From IMG/VR virus record IMGVR_UViG_3300033145_000886, positions 1-29,457 of that record: 29,457 nucleotides of DNA; one strand, given 5' to 3'. The stretch is from a virus. Below the pieces are notes generated by a model. It was given only the letters and a program-made list of their open reading frames with translations. It did not search any database and had not been told where the DNA came from. Below are positions 1 through 8,327 of this stretch, piece after piece; the first letter of the stretch is position 1; each line of letters begins with the position of its first letter. The translations under genes and the position numbers were made by a program.

Positions 1-792
1 GTTGGTAGCGTCCGTGATTGTGTATGTGCCGGGGGTTAATTGGCAGACATCAACTCCGTCGCCATTTGCATTATCATCATAGTCGATATATGTATCCGCC
101 GCTGTTGTAGCGCCTGACAAATACGCCTTGGGTTGAAATATGCCCGCCTCAAATCGCAGATCTTCCCACTCGTAGATATTTGCCACCAAGCCGTGAATGC
201 CCTGGCCCATGATCCCGTTATGCCACCAGCTTGCAGGCCCTGATCCGCACAGCGCGCGGTAATCCGGCTTCACGGGATCGAAAATACCATAATTTTCCCA
301 GGAGGCCGCATCCCGCGTATCCTTGCCGTTGTGATTATTGCCCCGCACGTTGCCCCAGTTGCCGGCCGCCATAATAAGCGACAAAATAGCGAACCGCTCG
401 AACGGCGTAATAAGATGACAAAACCTGCCGCCAATCTTGCGATTCGACGCGGCAATCCGGGCGTTAAGCCACGAAATGTCCGTCCACGGCACGACTCCGG
501 GCTTGCTGCACGCAGCTACAAGCCCAGGCGTGTTTGGCGTAGTGCCGCCGCGGGACGTGGATGATGCGTCCGGTTGGCAGGCCTTATACACATCGACCCA
601 AAAGCCGCCGACCTCCAGGCCGTTCAGGGCTGACTGGGGCCAGCCGGAGGTCTTGAACTTTGGCACGTATGCCATCGTAGAGATCACGTCCGTGCCCGAG
701 TCGTCTGATTTTGAGTTGTGGATGAAATCCCGCACGATGAGGGAACTGTTCAGGATCTTTTGAATGCCGCCAAGGCTAAGGGGTATGTCCAT
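1..792 (-). CDS. Tail-tip/receptor-binding protein with formylglycine-enzyme (C-type lectin) fold, 3' end missing
   Basis: An open frame of 264 codons runs off the left edge, so the C-terminus is missing. The ATG at 792 follows an AAAGGAG ribosome site. Residues 61-75 (VGGFWVDVYKACQPD) resemble the early strand of formylglycine-generating-enzyme/sulfatase-modifying (SUMF1-like) domains. Later come NWGNVRGNN (145-153), GSGPASWWHNG (183-193) and GLVANIYEWEDLR (201-213), the last matching the G-N-V-W-E-W box of phage members of this fold. Such proteins sit last in tail operons and usually bind receptors rather than catalyse a reaction; that role is inferred here. Some are variable targets of diversity-generating retroelements, but no template repeat or reverse transcriptase is in view. 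Confidence 0.7.
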   Translation of the reverse strand, partial: MDIPLSLGGIQKILNSSLIVRDFIHNSKSDDSGTDVISTMAYVPKFKTSGWPQSALNGLEVGGFWVDVYKACQPDASSTSRGGTTPNTPGLVAACSKPGVVPWTDISWLNARIAASNRKIGGRFCHLITPFERFAILSLIMAAGNWGNVRGNNHNGKDTRDAASWENYGIFDPVKPDYRALCGSGPASWWHNGIMGQGIHGLVANIYEWEDLRFEAGIFQPKAYLSGATTAADTYIDYDDNANGDGVDVCQLTPGTYTITDATN

Positions 793-793
793 G

Positions 794-1159
794 TTATAGC
801 TCCTTTAATTGCCACAGGGTTATCTTGATCGTATCTGCGGTGGTCGGGACCACCACCTGCTCGGTTTGCGGCTCACTATCGCTATCGAGCACGGGGTTGC
901 CCTCCCCGTCCAAAACAGGCACGGAGTCATATGATTTTGCCGGCAGGTCTATGACGGCGATCAACCAATAATCTTCTGCCGCATCCACGGAGATGCGAGC
1001 ACCTTGATCCATAGAAAACAATAACCGCCGGGGCTCATTGCTCTGTAATACGGCCAGATCAAAAACCTGGTCAGGGAATTCAATAAAACTCAAATCGCTA
1101 CCGTCTAATTGCGGTGTTGCGAACTTGCCCTGATCATCGGGCATATATGATAGATTCAT
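794..1159 (-). CDS. Hypothetical tail-region protein, 121 aa
   Basis: I do not recognise this protein. It is acidic and soluble, with no signal peptide or membrane segment. Its C-terminal third holds a stretch rich in Asp, Glu, Val and Pro (about residues 80-105), followed by a beta-like end. The stop lies two bases before the start of the tail-tip gene, and an AGGAGG-like site precedes its own ATG, so it belongs to the tail operon. Its place between two tail-fibre-like genes suggests a small tail-tip or fibre accessory subunit. That is inference from position only. Confidence 0.65.
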   Translation of the reverse strand: MNLSYMPDDQGKFATPQLDGSDLSFIEFPDQVFDLAVLQSNEPRRLLFSMDQGARISVDAAEDYWLIAVIDLPAKSYDSVPVLDGEGNPVLDSDSEPQTEQVVVPTTADTIKITLWQLKEL

Positions 1160-1168
1160 ATATCCTCC

Positions 1169-1795
1169 TTAATACTTGAACATTGTCCAGTCGAACGCAG
1201 TTGAATCATCCGCCCCGGAATTTTTTACCGTGAATTGGTTTGTCGTCTTACTGACGATATGGATTTCGCCGACTAACCCGCTCTCAGCCTGTTGTTCGAT
1301 CAGCACCTGGTAGTCCGTATCGACAACCGCAGGAGAGATACTCACCTGCCTGCCCGTCTGCCCGTTGAATGTGCTGCTGCCGGACTGGCGATATGTGCCG
1401 GTCATCGGGCGAAGATCTCCGATCCGGTCAATAGCGGCTGCGCCCGCGTCAACCAGGGCTATGGGCACATAATCACCCGTGGGCGGTGTTGTGGATATTT
1501 GCATTGCCCCGGCATTGTCCACATAGAGCCAGTTCTTGACATTCGCGGTGCATGTCTTGTTGCTCGCAGCTATAGTATGTTTTGATCCTGCAACCTCGAC
1601 CACACCGGCGGCGTAATCAACCAATAAGCCGCCGCCATCGCTCGGGGCCACGCCGTACAGCACGCGATTCCCTTGAAGTGATGCGGCTGCGGCAACCTCC
1701 AGGATTAGCGCATTGTCGTTTATCTCATCGTCCCAGTTTACGTCCCCCGCGGCGGGCATGCGGAGCTTGAGGCGATCCGAGTATGTGTTCGCCAT
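1169..1795 (-). CDS. Tail fibre/tip structural protein, 208 aa
   Basis: The N-terminus (MANTYSDRLKLRMPAAGDVNW, then DDEINDNALILE) is the short conserved attachment segment often seen at the start of phage tail-fibre and baseplate-appendage proteins. It is followed by repetitive beta-rich sequence (GGLLVDYAAGVVEVAGSKH and similar) typical of trimeric fibres. There is no signal peptide. A GGAGG ribosome site lies just before the ATG at 1795. It lies between the 159-residue structural protein and the 121-residue protein in a tight run. Assignment as a fibre component rests on sequence style and position, not on a named family. Confidence 0.6.
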   Translation of the reverse strand: MANTYSDRLKLRMPAAGDVNWDDEINDNALILEVAAAASLQGNRVLYGVAPSDGGGLLVDYAAGVVEVAGSKHTIAASNKTCTANVKNWLYVDNAGAMQISTTPPTGDYVPIALVDAGAAAIDRIGDLRPMTGTYRQSGSSTFNGQTGRQVSISPAVVDTDYQVLIEQQAESGLVGEIHIVSKTTNQFTVKNSGADDSTAFDWTMFKY

Positions 1796-1808
1796 ACGTG
1801 CCTCCGAT

Positions 1809-2288
1809 CTACACTGATATTGTCAATGTCCAGGTAAGGCCCATTATATCGCTGGCCCCCTTATTCTTAACCGCAAATACGGTACGGCAAAGCATGGCCC
1901 CTGCCGAGGCATCATTAAAGATGCCCGCCTCGGTGATTGCACCCGTGCCATCGCCGGCGGCCCAGTCGCCCACGTAAGTCACCTTGTGGGCGTTGCCCTC
2001 CGTGCCCTGGGTTGTGGACGTAAGCGCATTTCTATCCAGCTCCGTTTCAAGGGTTGTGTCCCCGGCCGCTGCCGCGGTAGTACCCGTGCCGATTGCCATG
2101 TGAGACATGGCGGCTTCGCCCTGGTCTGCCATTTGATCCGCGATATGGTTTTTCCCGACGGTGACGATCAGGTTTTTGACGGTCTCTTCATCCTTAATAT
2201 TGCCGTCTTCGTCCCGCAACACAATGTGTAACTCCCCGCTCACTTTGACCTTTTCCTCGTTTGCGTCTTTGGGTTTTTCTTCGTTCAT
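1809..2288 (-). CDS. Phage structural protein, 159 aa
   Basis: The protein starts with a charged segment (about residues 1-35), then a V-K-N-L-I-V-T-V-G-K-N-H-I-A-D motif and a G-T-G-T-T-A-A-A-A-G-D-T-T-L-E-T-E-L region. This pattern recurs in small virion proteins of many siphoviruses, encoded between the tail hub and fibres, for which I know no solved function. The ribosome site TAGGAGG is well placed before ATG 2288. It probably forms beta-sandwich subunits at the tail tip. The family resemblance is moderate and the exact role is unknown. Confidence 0.6.
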   Translation of the reverse strand: MNEEKPKDANEEKVKVSGELHIVLRDEDGNIKDEETVKNLIVTVGKNHIADQMADQGEAAMSHMAIGTGTTAAAAGDTTLETELDRNALTSTTQGTEGNAHKVTYVGDWAAGDGTGAITEAGIFNDASAGAMLCRTVFAVKNKGASDIMGLTWTLTISV

Positions 2289-2299
2289 GACAAATCCTC

Positions 2300-5053
2300 C
2301 TATTTTCCAAATGGGGTGTTACCGAAACCATCACCGCCGAGCGGGTCGCCAAAGCCGCTGCTGATAATCAATTGGTCTGATGCTGTTACGGTTTCGGATA
2401 GATCAATGTCAATAGTAAATGTCAGGGCCTCTGCAACTGTTACAATTTCAGATAGATTCCAGGTAAATATCAAGGTATCTGCAATTGTGACAGTTTCGGA
2501 TAGATTCCAGGTAAATATCAAGGTATCTGCAATTGTGACAGTTTCGGATAAATTAATACCAAGGGTAAAAGCAAGAGCATCCAGGACCGACATACTGTCC
2601 TCGATCTCTACGATGAATTCCTGCCATAGGGCTTGCACCATGCGGATCTGCCGCGCGGGTGTTGACAAGTCCGCTACGTCTATCACCCGGAAGCGATGAG
2701 ATGATAACACCAGGTCCAGCAGCGCGGCCTGCAACAGGTCTGAGTCGGTCATGCTGAAGCCGATGATGTCCCCGCGCTCTATGTCTGACAGGTAATATCC
2801 GCCGATCAGCTCGATGATCAGCCGGGGATTGGCCAGATCGCCCTTTATCCAGTCCAGCACGGCCTGGGCCTGGGCCGGCGCCGTAATATAGGGCAGGGTC
2901 TCCTGCTTGCCCTCAAGCGTGCCGTATTTTGTCACGCTGGCCGAATCCGTGGCCGTGACCACGGCCCGGTCCGCTTCCACCTGATCCTGGTATCCCGACC
3001 AGTCACGCGCGTACCTGGCCGAGAGCGTGTTCTTGATGTCGATCCTATTCGTGTACGATATCCGTATCTGGTTCAGATCGATCCGGTCCTCATCGAGCCA
3101 CTTGTCCACGGTCTCGCTCGCCGGGATATGCACCAGATGGTGCACGCCCGCCTCCCAGAACTCGATTGATTTTGCCTGCATGGCGATCCGGTTGATCAGC
3201 TCCCGGACATTCGGCTTTTGAAGCAGGACCACGGCCTCGGTAAAGGAATTGCTGTTGTAAAACGTGCCTGCGGCTGTGTACGTCGTTGAGTCGATTTCAG
3301 ATGCGCTCTGGCCGCACTTTGCGATGATTATATGCTGGAGGATGTGGTCCGGCCGCTCAATCAGCGCATTTGGCGTGCCCGTGTATGTGCCGGCGCCGTC
3401 GTCCTGGTAGCCGTCGATGTCGGCTGCGACCCTGCCGCCGATCACGGTATCGGCCACGGAGTTGCCTATGAGGGTGGCAGCGCCTGTTTTTGTGGCAGCG
3501 CCTGTTTTCGCAACACCGGTCGCGGGACTTGGCACTATTGACGGAGTATATTTTACCTCTGCCCAGACTTCTACGATACGGTCATTCGCACCACCGGTAG
3601 TTGTCCTGGTCACTAAACCCGTAGCATTATTAAGCTCGGCCCAAGTATTATATGATGCTGACAAGGCAACCCAGCCTCCCCTTATTGTTGCGCCGGGAGT
3701 AGAGCTTGAAATGGATGTATTCGTAAAGGCAAACCGCATAGTAGCTGCTAACGCCGAGCCAGTTTGCATACACAATCTTATATGAGTCGGAGGCCCCGAA
3801 TAATCTTCATAATACGTCTTTAAAACCCTCGCTTGCGCGTTAATAGAGGTAAAAAGCGCGCTGGTGTAAAAATCGTCATCTACAAGGGCCTCTGGGTTAT
3901 ACATGGTTTCTACTGTTAGAACCCCCGTGTTAAATTTCCATATTACTATCTCTTCTGTGCCGGCATGGGCATGGCTGCCCGTAGAAACACCGATGGTATC
4001 ATCCACATCGATGGTATCATCCACCTCTACATTCACCTGTTTTGTCAGCACCGGCAGCGTGGTAAATTTTATGCACGCCTTGCCCGGATAGGACGCATGT
4101 TCGTCCCCGGTCTGGCCGGTATAGGCTGTGTAGTTCTCAGTGGGCTGTTTTACCCATGTGCCGTCATCGGCCTGCACGTAAACGGCTTTTATCTCCTTGA
4201 CTGCATGGCCGATGATGTAGAAATAGTCGGGCTGGATCTCGGCAACCGTTGCGCCTAAGTCGTGGTCCACGTCGGTCGTGCCGTTCTGCGCGCGGGCGGA
4301 GATGTTCAGGGTGTTGTTTGCGTCCGACTTGGAACCATAAGTCATCTGCTCCGCATCGATCTGAATAGTGCCGCTCGCAGGGAGGCCGGAGACATTCGTG
4401 AAGTTCACATTGCCGGTGGCCGCCTTGGCAAGATCCTGGGCCAGGGTCGTGATCCATCCAGCATCCACGGCCATGAAGGGGACCTTTTTCGCCTGGCCCC
4501 ATGCTTCGGGCAGCATCTTGCCCACGTCGTCCGGGTCTGCGTCCGGGTAGGTCGTGGTGTCGACAATGCTGTGCGCAAACTTGTTCGCAATATCCAGCTC
4601 AATGCCGGAGCATGCGACTGCAACCCGGTCGGTAGTCATCTCGGGGAAGTCCTCGATCTTGCCCTTGAACTGATCGATCTTGTCCCCGGCTGCTGACGCC
4701 CCATTATGGATCTCCGAGGCGATCACCGTGGCATAGTGCGGATCATAAGTGTTGAACAGGTCGGTGAGCCGGTCTGCCCCGCCTATGGGAGTATTGTTGT
4801 CGATCACAAAGCTCATCTCTCCCGGATTGGTCTCATGGGTTGTCGGGTTGATCTTGCCACCCTTGATCGTACCCCAGGAAAGGATCAGTGGTTCATATAG
4901 TTGGCCGTTGAATACGCATTCGCTGCCCGGATCGCCCCACACGCGGTCACATAGATGGAGCGTGAGACCGTCGAACTCGATCTTCACAAGGCGGATGACA
5001 TCCACATGCGGATCGTCGATCGCTGCCTGGTTGAATGAGCTTAAAGACTTCAT
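2300..5053 (-). CDS. Large tail hub/tail-tip protein, 917 aa
   Basis: This is the largest tail gene after the tape measure and lies two genes downstream of it, the place of tail hub (lambda J-like or gp27-like) proteins. The first 180 residues (VDVIRLVKIEFDGLTLHLCD, then Y-E-P-L-I-L-S-W-G-T-I-K-G-G-K-I-N-P) look like the hub domain of siphovirus tail proteins. The middle is long and beta-rich. The last 110 residues hold repeats of the form LSETVTIADTLIFTWN. I chose the ATG at 5053. An upstream TTG at 5104 would add 17 residues encoded by intergenic repeat sequence and has no ribosome site. The chosen ATG also lacks a clear Shine-Dalgarno site. Confidence 0.7.
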   Translation of the reverse strand: MKSLSSFNQAAIDDPHVDVIRLVKIEFDGLTLHLCDRVWGDPGSECVFNGQLYEPLILSWGTIKGGKINPTTHETNPGEMSFVIDNNTPIGGADRLTDLFNTYDPHYATVIASEIHNGASAAGDKIDQFKGKIEDFPEMTTDRVAVACSGIELDIANKFAHSIVDTTTYPDADPDDVGKMLPEAWGQAKKVPFMAVDAGWITTLAQDLAKAATGNVNFTNVSGLPASGTIQIDAEQMTYGSKSDANNTLNISARAQNGTTDVDHDLGATVAEIQPDYFYIIGHAVKEIKAVYVQADDGTWVKQPTENYTAYTGQTGDEHASYPGKACIKFTTLPVLTKQVNVEVDDTIDVDDTIGVSTGSHAHAGTEEIVIWKFNTGVLTVETMYNPEALVDDDFYTSALFTSINAQARVLKTYYEDYSGPPTHIRLCMQTGSALAATMRFAFTNTSISSSTPGATIRGGWVALSASYNTWAELNNATGLVTRTTTGGANDRIVEVWAEVKYTPSIVPSPATGVAKTGAATKTGAATLIGNSVADTVIGGRVAADIDGYQDDGAGTYTGTPNALIERPDHILQHIIIAKCGQSASEIDSTTYTAAGTFYNSNSFTEAVVLLQKPNVRELINRIAMQAKSIEFWEAGVHHLVHIPASETVDKWLDEDRIDLNQIRISYTNRIDIKNTLSARYARDWSGYQDQVEADRAVVTATDSASVTKYGTLEGKQETLPYITAPAQAQAVLDWIKGDLANPRLIIELIGGYYLSDIERGDIIGFSMTDSDLLQAALLDLVLSSHRFRVIDVADLSTPARQIRMVQALWQEFIVEIEDSMSVLDALAFTLGINLSETVTIADTLIFTWNLSETVTIADTLIFTWNLSEIVTVAEALTFTIDIDLSETVTASDQLIISSGFGDPLGGDGFGNTPFGK
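2451..2546 (-). repeat. Perfect 48-bp tandem duplication inside the tail hub gene
   Basis: Two identical 48-bp units (2451-2498 and 2499-2546) encode two copies of a 16-residue unit, LSETVTIADTLIFTWN. Degenerate copies flank them, from about 2380 to 2590. The length is a multiple of three, so copy number can change without breaking the frame. Confidence 0.9.
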
Positions 5054-5059
5054 AAAAAA

Positions 5060-5128
5060 ACGTGTCCGTGTCCGTTGCCCGTGTCTGTAATCGCCAATCG
5101 ACAATCATCAATCGACAATCATCAATCC
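5060..5128. repeat. Intergenic short-repeat array (GTGTCC hexamers then ATCAATC/GACAATC heptamers)
   Basis: On the plus strand GTGTCC-type hexamers occupy about 5061-5086. Heptamers ATCAATC and GACAATC then follow up to the stop of the 246-residue tail gene. The array fills the whole junction between two tail genes and holds no ribosome site for the hub gene. Confidence 0.85.
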
Positions 5129-5869
5129 TTACAGCATTTCAATTACTTGTATGGTCACGTGCGTGTGGGTCTTATGATCAAACCGCTCTCGCGGCACTTC
5201 ACGCAACCGGCACATCCAGTAATCGCCTTCATGGTCCTTGATGTAAAACGATTTTGAATACCCGCCCAGCTCGTCCATTGCCGCGCGGAAGCTGGTCAGG
5301 TCGCTCGCGCTTAAAAACATGCTGTAGTCTCTTGAGCGGCGTTCGTCTCCGAATTTTGTGGACCGCTCAAGCCCGCCCACGCTCTTGTTCCAGCGCACGT
5401 TTGCCAGCTCGTCTCCGACAGGGTGCGGGGCGGCCTGGACCGCGAAGACGCGGCCGTAGCTCATGAAGATCTCGGAGCACTTGGGATTTGCCATGCTGGC
5501 AAGGGTCACGCGCCAGTAGCGCTTGGTCAGGGCCGCACCCAGGGTCTTTATGATCTGATTGTTGTCGGCCTGGTTCCAGTCGGTGACTGCATCGTTTATG
5601 TCTGCCGCGAAATCGTCCGTGGACCACTGCCACTGCATGTCCTTGCCGTTGAAATTGTGCTTTGGGATGGCAAGAAAATTAACGGCCAGGTTATCGGATG
5701 CGCCCTGATCCACGGTGAAATTCTTGGCCTCGGTGACCGTGTCCTTCCAGAACAGCGAGATCGCCCGGTCGTGCAGGCGGCTCTCGGGATAGCCGGTGTC
5801 CGGGTCCCCGGTCACAACGACCGTGCCGGTCTCAAGGATGTTGCGGGTGTATAGAGTGATATCAGCCAT
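5129..5869 (-). CDS. Tail protein downstream of tape measure, 246 aa
   Basis: The gene lies between the tape measure and the tail hub, where siphoviruses encode the distal tail or minor tail protein. The sequence is beta-rich: MADITLYTRNILETGTVVVT at the start, a DMQWQWSTDDFAADINDAV segment near residue 80, and a C-terminus with the YWMCRLREVPRERFDHKTH pattern expected of a folded jelly-roll-like domain. It has no membrane segment. The ATG at 5869 follows directly on a GTCACTG-type repeat, whose unit in minus sense ends in ACTAATG, and there is no Shine-Dalgarno site. The role as distal tail-like protein is inferred from position. Confidence 0.6.
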   Translation of the reverse strand: MADITLYTRNILETGTVVVTGDPDTGYPESRLHDRAISLFWKDTVTEAKNFTVDQGASDNLAVNFLAIPKHNFNGKDMQWQWSTDDFAADINDAVTDWNQADNNQIIKTLGAALTKRYWRVTLASMANPKCSEIFMSYGRVFAVQAAPHPVGDELANVRWNKSVGGLERSTKFGDERRSRDYSMFLSASDLTSFRAAMDELGGYSKSFYIKDHEGDYWMCRLREVPRERFDHKTHTHVTIQVIEML

Positions 5870-5940
5870 TAGTCACTGGTCACTGGTCGTTGGTCGTTGG
5901 TTTTACTAATGACAATTGACTACTGACCAATGACCAAACC
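5868..5940. repeat. Imperfect palindrome made of GTCACTG/GTCATTG heptamers
   Basis: The left arm on the plus strand is built of AGTCACT, GGTCACT and GGTCGTT units. After TTTACTAATGACAA the right arm carries TGACTAC, TGACCAA and TGACC units, so the RNA could fold back on itself. A close copy lies at 8680-8748, in the same orientation. Confidence 0.85.
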
Positions 5941-7938
5941 TCAGTTCCACCTATTGTCCAGCTCCTGCAATGCTTCCTTGATTTCCACTGCGACTTCCCT
6001 TGCGGCTGCACGGTCCCCGGTCATCATATGCGGCGCAATCGTAATGTTATAGGTATTGCCTGTGCCGCCGGACCTCTCTGTGTCGCTCTCTGCCGGGCTC
6101 TTCACGATCTCGCCTTTGTGTCCGTAAAATACGCCGGTGCGCGGCAGGCCCTGGGGACCGGTACCGGATTGATAACTATCTCTGGACGCGGGATACGGCG
6201 GCCCGAATGTGGCTTCATTGACCAGCCAGCCGCTGCTCCTTGGTACCCTTACATTCAGGCTTCCTGAAACTGGTTGCCAGTCCGGCCCAAAACCGCCTAC
6301 CGTGCCGCCTGAAGATCTTTCCCCCAGGTCGGTGGCGCTTCTTATGATGGCCCGAGTCGCAGAATTCTCAATGGCTACCCGCGAGCGGGCCAGGTCCTCC
6401 GCGATCCGAATGCGCTCACTTGCTGTATCCCGCTCCGCGTCCACAATTTCATCAAGGCCTCCGCAGAGAGACTGCGCAAAGTCTGCTTCTCTTCGCATGC
6501 GAATTATCAGGGCGTCATCCGCATTGCCCAGGATCTCGATCCAATGGGCCTCGTCTTTGTCTAAGATCTTGTCGTAAGCCTCGATTGCCTTATTTGCATA
6601 CTCGTCGTATCCAGTGGCTTCAAACAAAGTCTTATATAGAGCAATGCTCTCGTTTGTTGATTCTAATTCGATTCGCGCTTTTTCCGCAGCCCACCACTCT
6701 TCAAGAGCCACCTTGTCTTTGGCTACTTTTTTATATGCTTCATATTGAGCATGCAGGCACATTAAGTCTATTTCAGTGGCGCTTTTGCCCATCTCGCGCT
6801 TTACCTTCAGCCACCCCTTCTCAATCTTCTCTCTCTCTTTCATTTCCTTGGCAGCTATTTCCGTCATCTCGTGTTGGTTTTTTGCCCAGGGCGGTAATGG
6901 TATTGCAATTCGTCCTGATTTCCAGCCGGGCTTTTGCGTGCCACCCTCCTCGGTTATCAGCTCTTTCCATTCTTTTGGCACCTGGCCTGCGGCAAGGGCC
7001 ATTCCGGTCTCTATTTTTTGATAGAGATCATAAAGCCATTTCAGCCTGTTATAAAATGTCTCGATCCTGGAGATGAGGGTTTCGAGTGCTGTCGATATAC
7101 CTTCCGCCCATTCCTCAAGCGTTCTCTCTTCCTTCAATCTCTCTATCTCGCTTAATAATGCCTGGGCCTGCTCTTTTAAAACATCAAACACTCCGGCATC
7201 CATCACCAGATTGCGGAACTGGAACCATTGGTCCCCAAACATAGACATGGTGCCCTGCCACGTCTTTGCCAGTTCGCCGGTAGCGCCGCGGAACTGACTG
7301 CCGGCCTTTTTCCACTCTTCCATCATCTTTTTGCGGGTCTCTTCGGCTGTATAGCTGACCCCGGCCTTGAATCCCATCATGGCGAGAATGCCGCGGTCGC
7401 GGAAAAGATCGGCGGCGCCCGCGCCGGCCGAATACATGCGAATGACCTGCCCGGTTGTCTCCTCCACGGTCAGGCCTGTGGTGGCCGCGAGATCGCCGAT
7501 CAAAGGCATCCATTGTTTAACCTCGTCAACCCCGCCCCTCATAACGCCCGAGAGTGAAGTGGCCGAGGCCATGATCTTGTCGTACTCGAACGGTACCCGA
7601 CCCGCGAAATCGGCCATCTCCTTGAACATGCGGTTACCCTCGGCCTGAGAGCCGAGCATTACCTTGAGCCTGGTGCGGTAGTTTTCAGCAGCATTGGCGG
7701 CGGCGAGAAAATTGCCGGCCACTTGCTTAATCTGCCACATTCCGAACGCGCCGGCCGCGGCCGTGACTACGGGGCGCAAAAGCTTCACACTGGAGGTGAG
7801 TTTGTCTACGGACCTGTCCACCTTGCGCACTGACTTGTCTGCTTTGCCAAAGCCCCTGGACATCTTATCCGTGGCGCGTTTGACAACTACGGAACCTTTG
7901 TCATCCACGACAAGTTCAATTTTCAGTTTTTTGGCCAT
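5941..7938 (-). CDS. Tape measure protein, 665 aa
   Basis: This is the tail length ruler, around which tail tube subunits assemble. The N-terminus is basic and coiled (MAKKLKIELVVDDKGSVVVK), followed by a hydrophobic stretch near residues 54-75. Residues about 80-260 match the conserved N-terminal tape measure domain, with the pattern AANAAENYRTRLKVMLGS, FEYDKIMASATSLSGVMRGG and TGQVIRMYSAGAGAADLFRD. After that come helical segments rich in Glu and Lys. Length and location just after the chaperone pair fit the role. At about 1.5 angstrom per residue the tail would be near 100 nm. The start ATG has no clear ribosome site and abuts a GTGTCC array. Confidence 0.9.
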   Translation of the reverse strand: MAKKLKIELVVDDKGSVVVKRATDKMSRGFGKADKSVRKVDRSVDKLTSSVKLLRPVVTAAAGAFGMWQIKQVAGNFLAAANAAENYRTRLKVMLGSQAEGNRMFKEMADFAGRVPFEYDKIMASATSLSGVMRGGVDEVKQWMPLIGDLAATTGLTVEETTGQVIRMYSAGAGAADLFRDRGILAMMGFKAGVSYTAEETRKKMMEEWKKAGSQFRGATGELAKTWQGTMSMFGDQWFQFRNLVMDAGVFDVLKEQAQALLSEIERLKEERTLEEWAEGISTALETLISRIETFYNRLKWLYDLYQKIETGMALAAGQVPKEWKELITEEGGTQKPGWKSGRIAIPLPPWAKNQHEMTEIAAKEMKEREKIEKGWLKVKREMGKSATEIDLMCLHAQYEAYKKVAKDKVALEEWWAAEKARIELESTNESIALYKTLFEATGYDEYANKAIEAYDKILDKDEAHWIEILGNADDALIIRMRREADFAQSLCGGLDEIVDAERDTASERIRIAEDLARSRVAIENSATRAIIRSATDLGERSSGGTVGGFGPDWQPVSGSLNVRVPRSSGWLVNEATFGPPYPASRDSYQSGTGPQGLPRTGVFYGHKGEIVKSPAESDTERSGGTGNTYNITIAPHMMTGDRAAAREVAVEIKEALQELDNRWN

Positions 7939-7944
7939 GTATTA

Positions 7945-7980
7945 TGCGTGTCCGTGTCCGCGTGATGAAAACGTGTCCGC
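7945..7980. repeat. Intergenic GTGTCC hexamer array
   Basis: Plus-strand copies GTGTCC-GTGTCC then CGTGATGAAAACGTGTCC fill the space between the tape measure start and the end of the downstream chaperone frame. Confidence 0.8.
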
Positions 7981-8295
7981 TTACTTTTTACGCTCCGACT
8001 CCCTGACTTCTCTGATTGCCGAAATCACCGCAATGCACTTATCCAGCAGGATGGGCCGCTGACCTGACGGCACCTGGTATATCCGAAACACAGCCTCGAT
8101 CGTCCCATAATTAACGCCGCCATAGCCGTCCATCAGGGCCGGCAATATTCGCGATATCAAAAACCATGCCCGCAGGTTCGGCGGCGAGAGCTTCGGCACC
8201 TCGCCGGCGGGGCATTCATCAACCGCATCGATGCCCTTACAGTCAATCTCTTTAAGACCGTCCTCCTGGGTGCGCCGGCAGAAATCGCACGTCAT
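7981..8295 (-). CDS. Tail assembly chaperone, downstream (T) frame expressed by frameshifting
   Basis: This 104-codon frame lies between the tail chaperone G-like gene and the tape measure, the place of lambda T. The ATG at 8295 has only a weak ribosome site. The frame stays open upstream of it and joins exactly to the -1 frame after the slippery site at 8334-8340. A -1 slip gives a fusion of about 227 residues. Cysteines at fusion positions 116, 126, 129 and 142 (C-W-Y-F..., CDFC, IDC) could bind a metal, and Cys116 is encoded only by the frameshift joint. The helical C-terminal half (LISRILPALMDGYG and after) fits a tape measure chaperone. Independent expression from 8295 is possible but less likely. 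Confidence 0.75.
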   Translation of the reverse strand: MTCDFCRRTQEDGLKEIDCKGIDAVDECPAGEVPKLSPPNLRAWFLISRILPALMDGYGGVNYGTIEAVFRIYQVPSGQRPILLDKCIAVISAIREVRESERKK

Positions 8296-8327
8296 CTTGT
8301 TCTTCTGGAAATACCAGCACGCCCAGG

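Noticed and set aside
1-792. Complete diversity-generating retroelement
   Set aside because: Only a possible target protein is seen; no reverse transcriptase or template repeat is in the window.
5054-5104. Upstream TTG start for the tail hub gene
   Set aside because: It would add repeat-encoded residues and has no ribosome site.
6420-7076. 218-codon plus-strand frame opposite the tape measure
   Set aside because: The minus-strand tape measure is well supported by motif and place; the plus frame has no ribosome site or recognisable motif.
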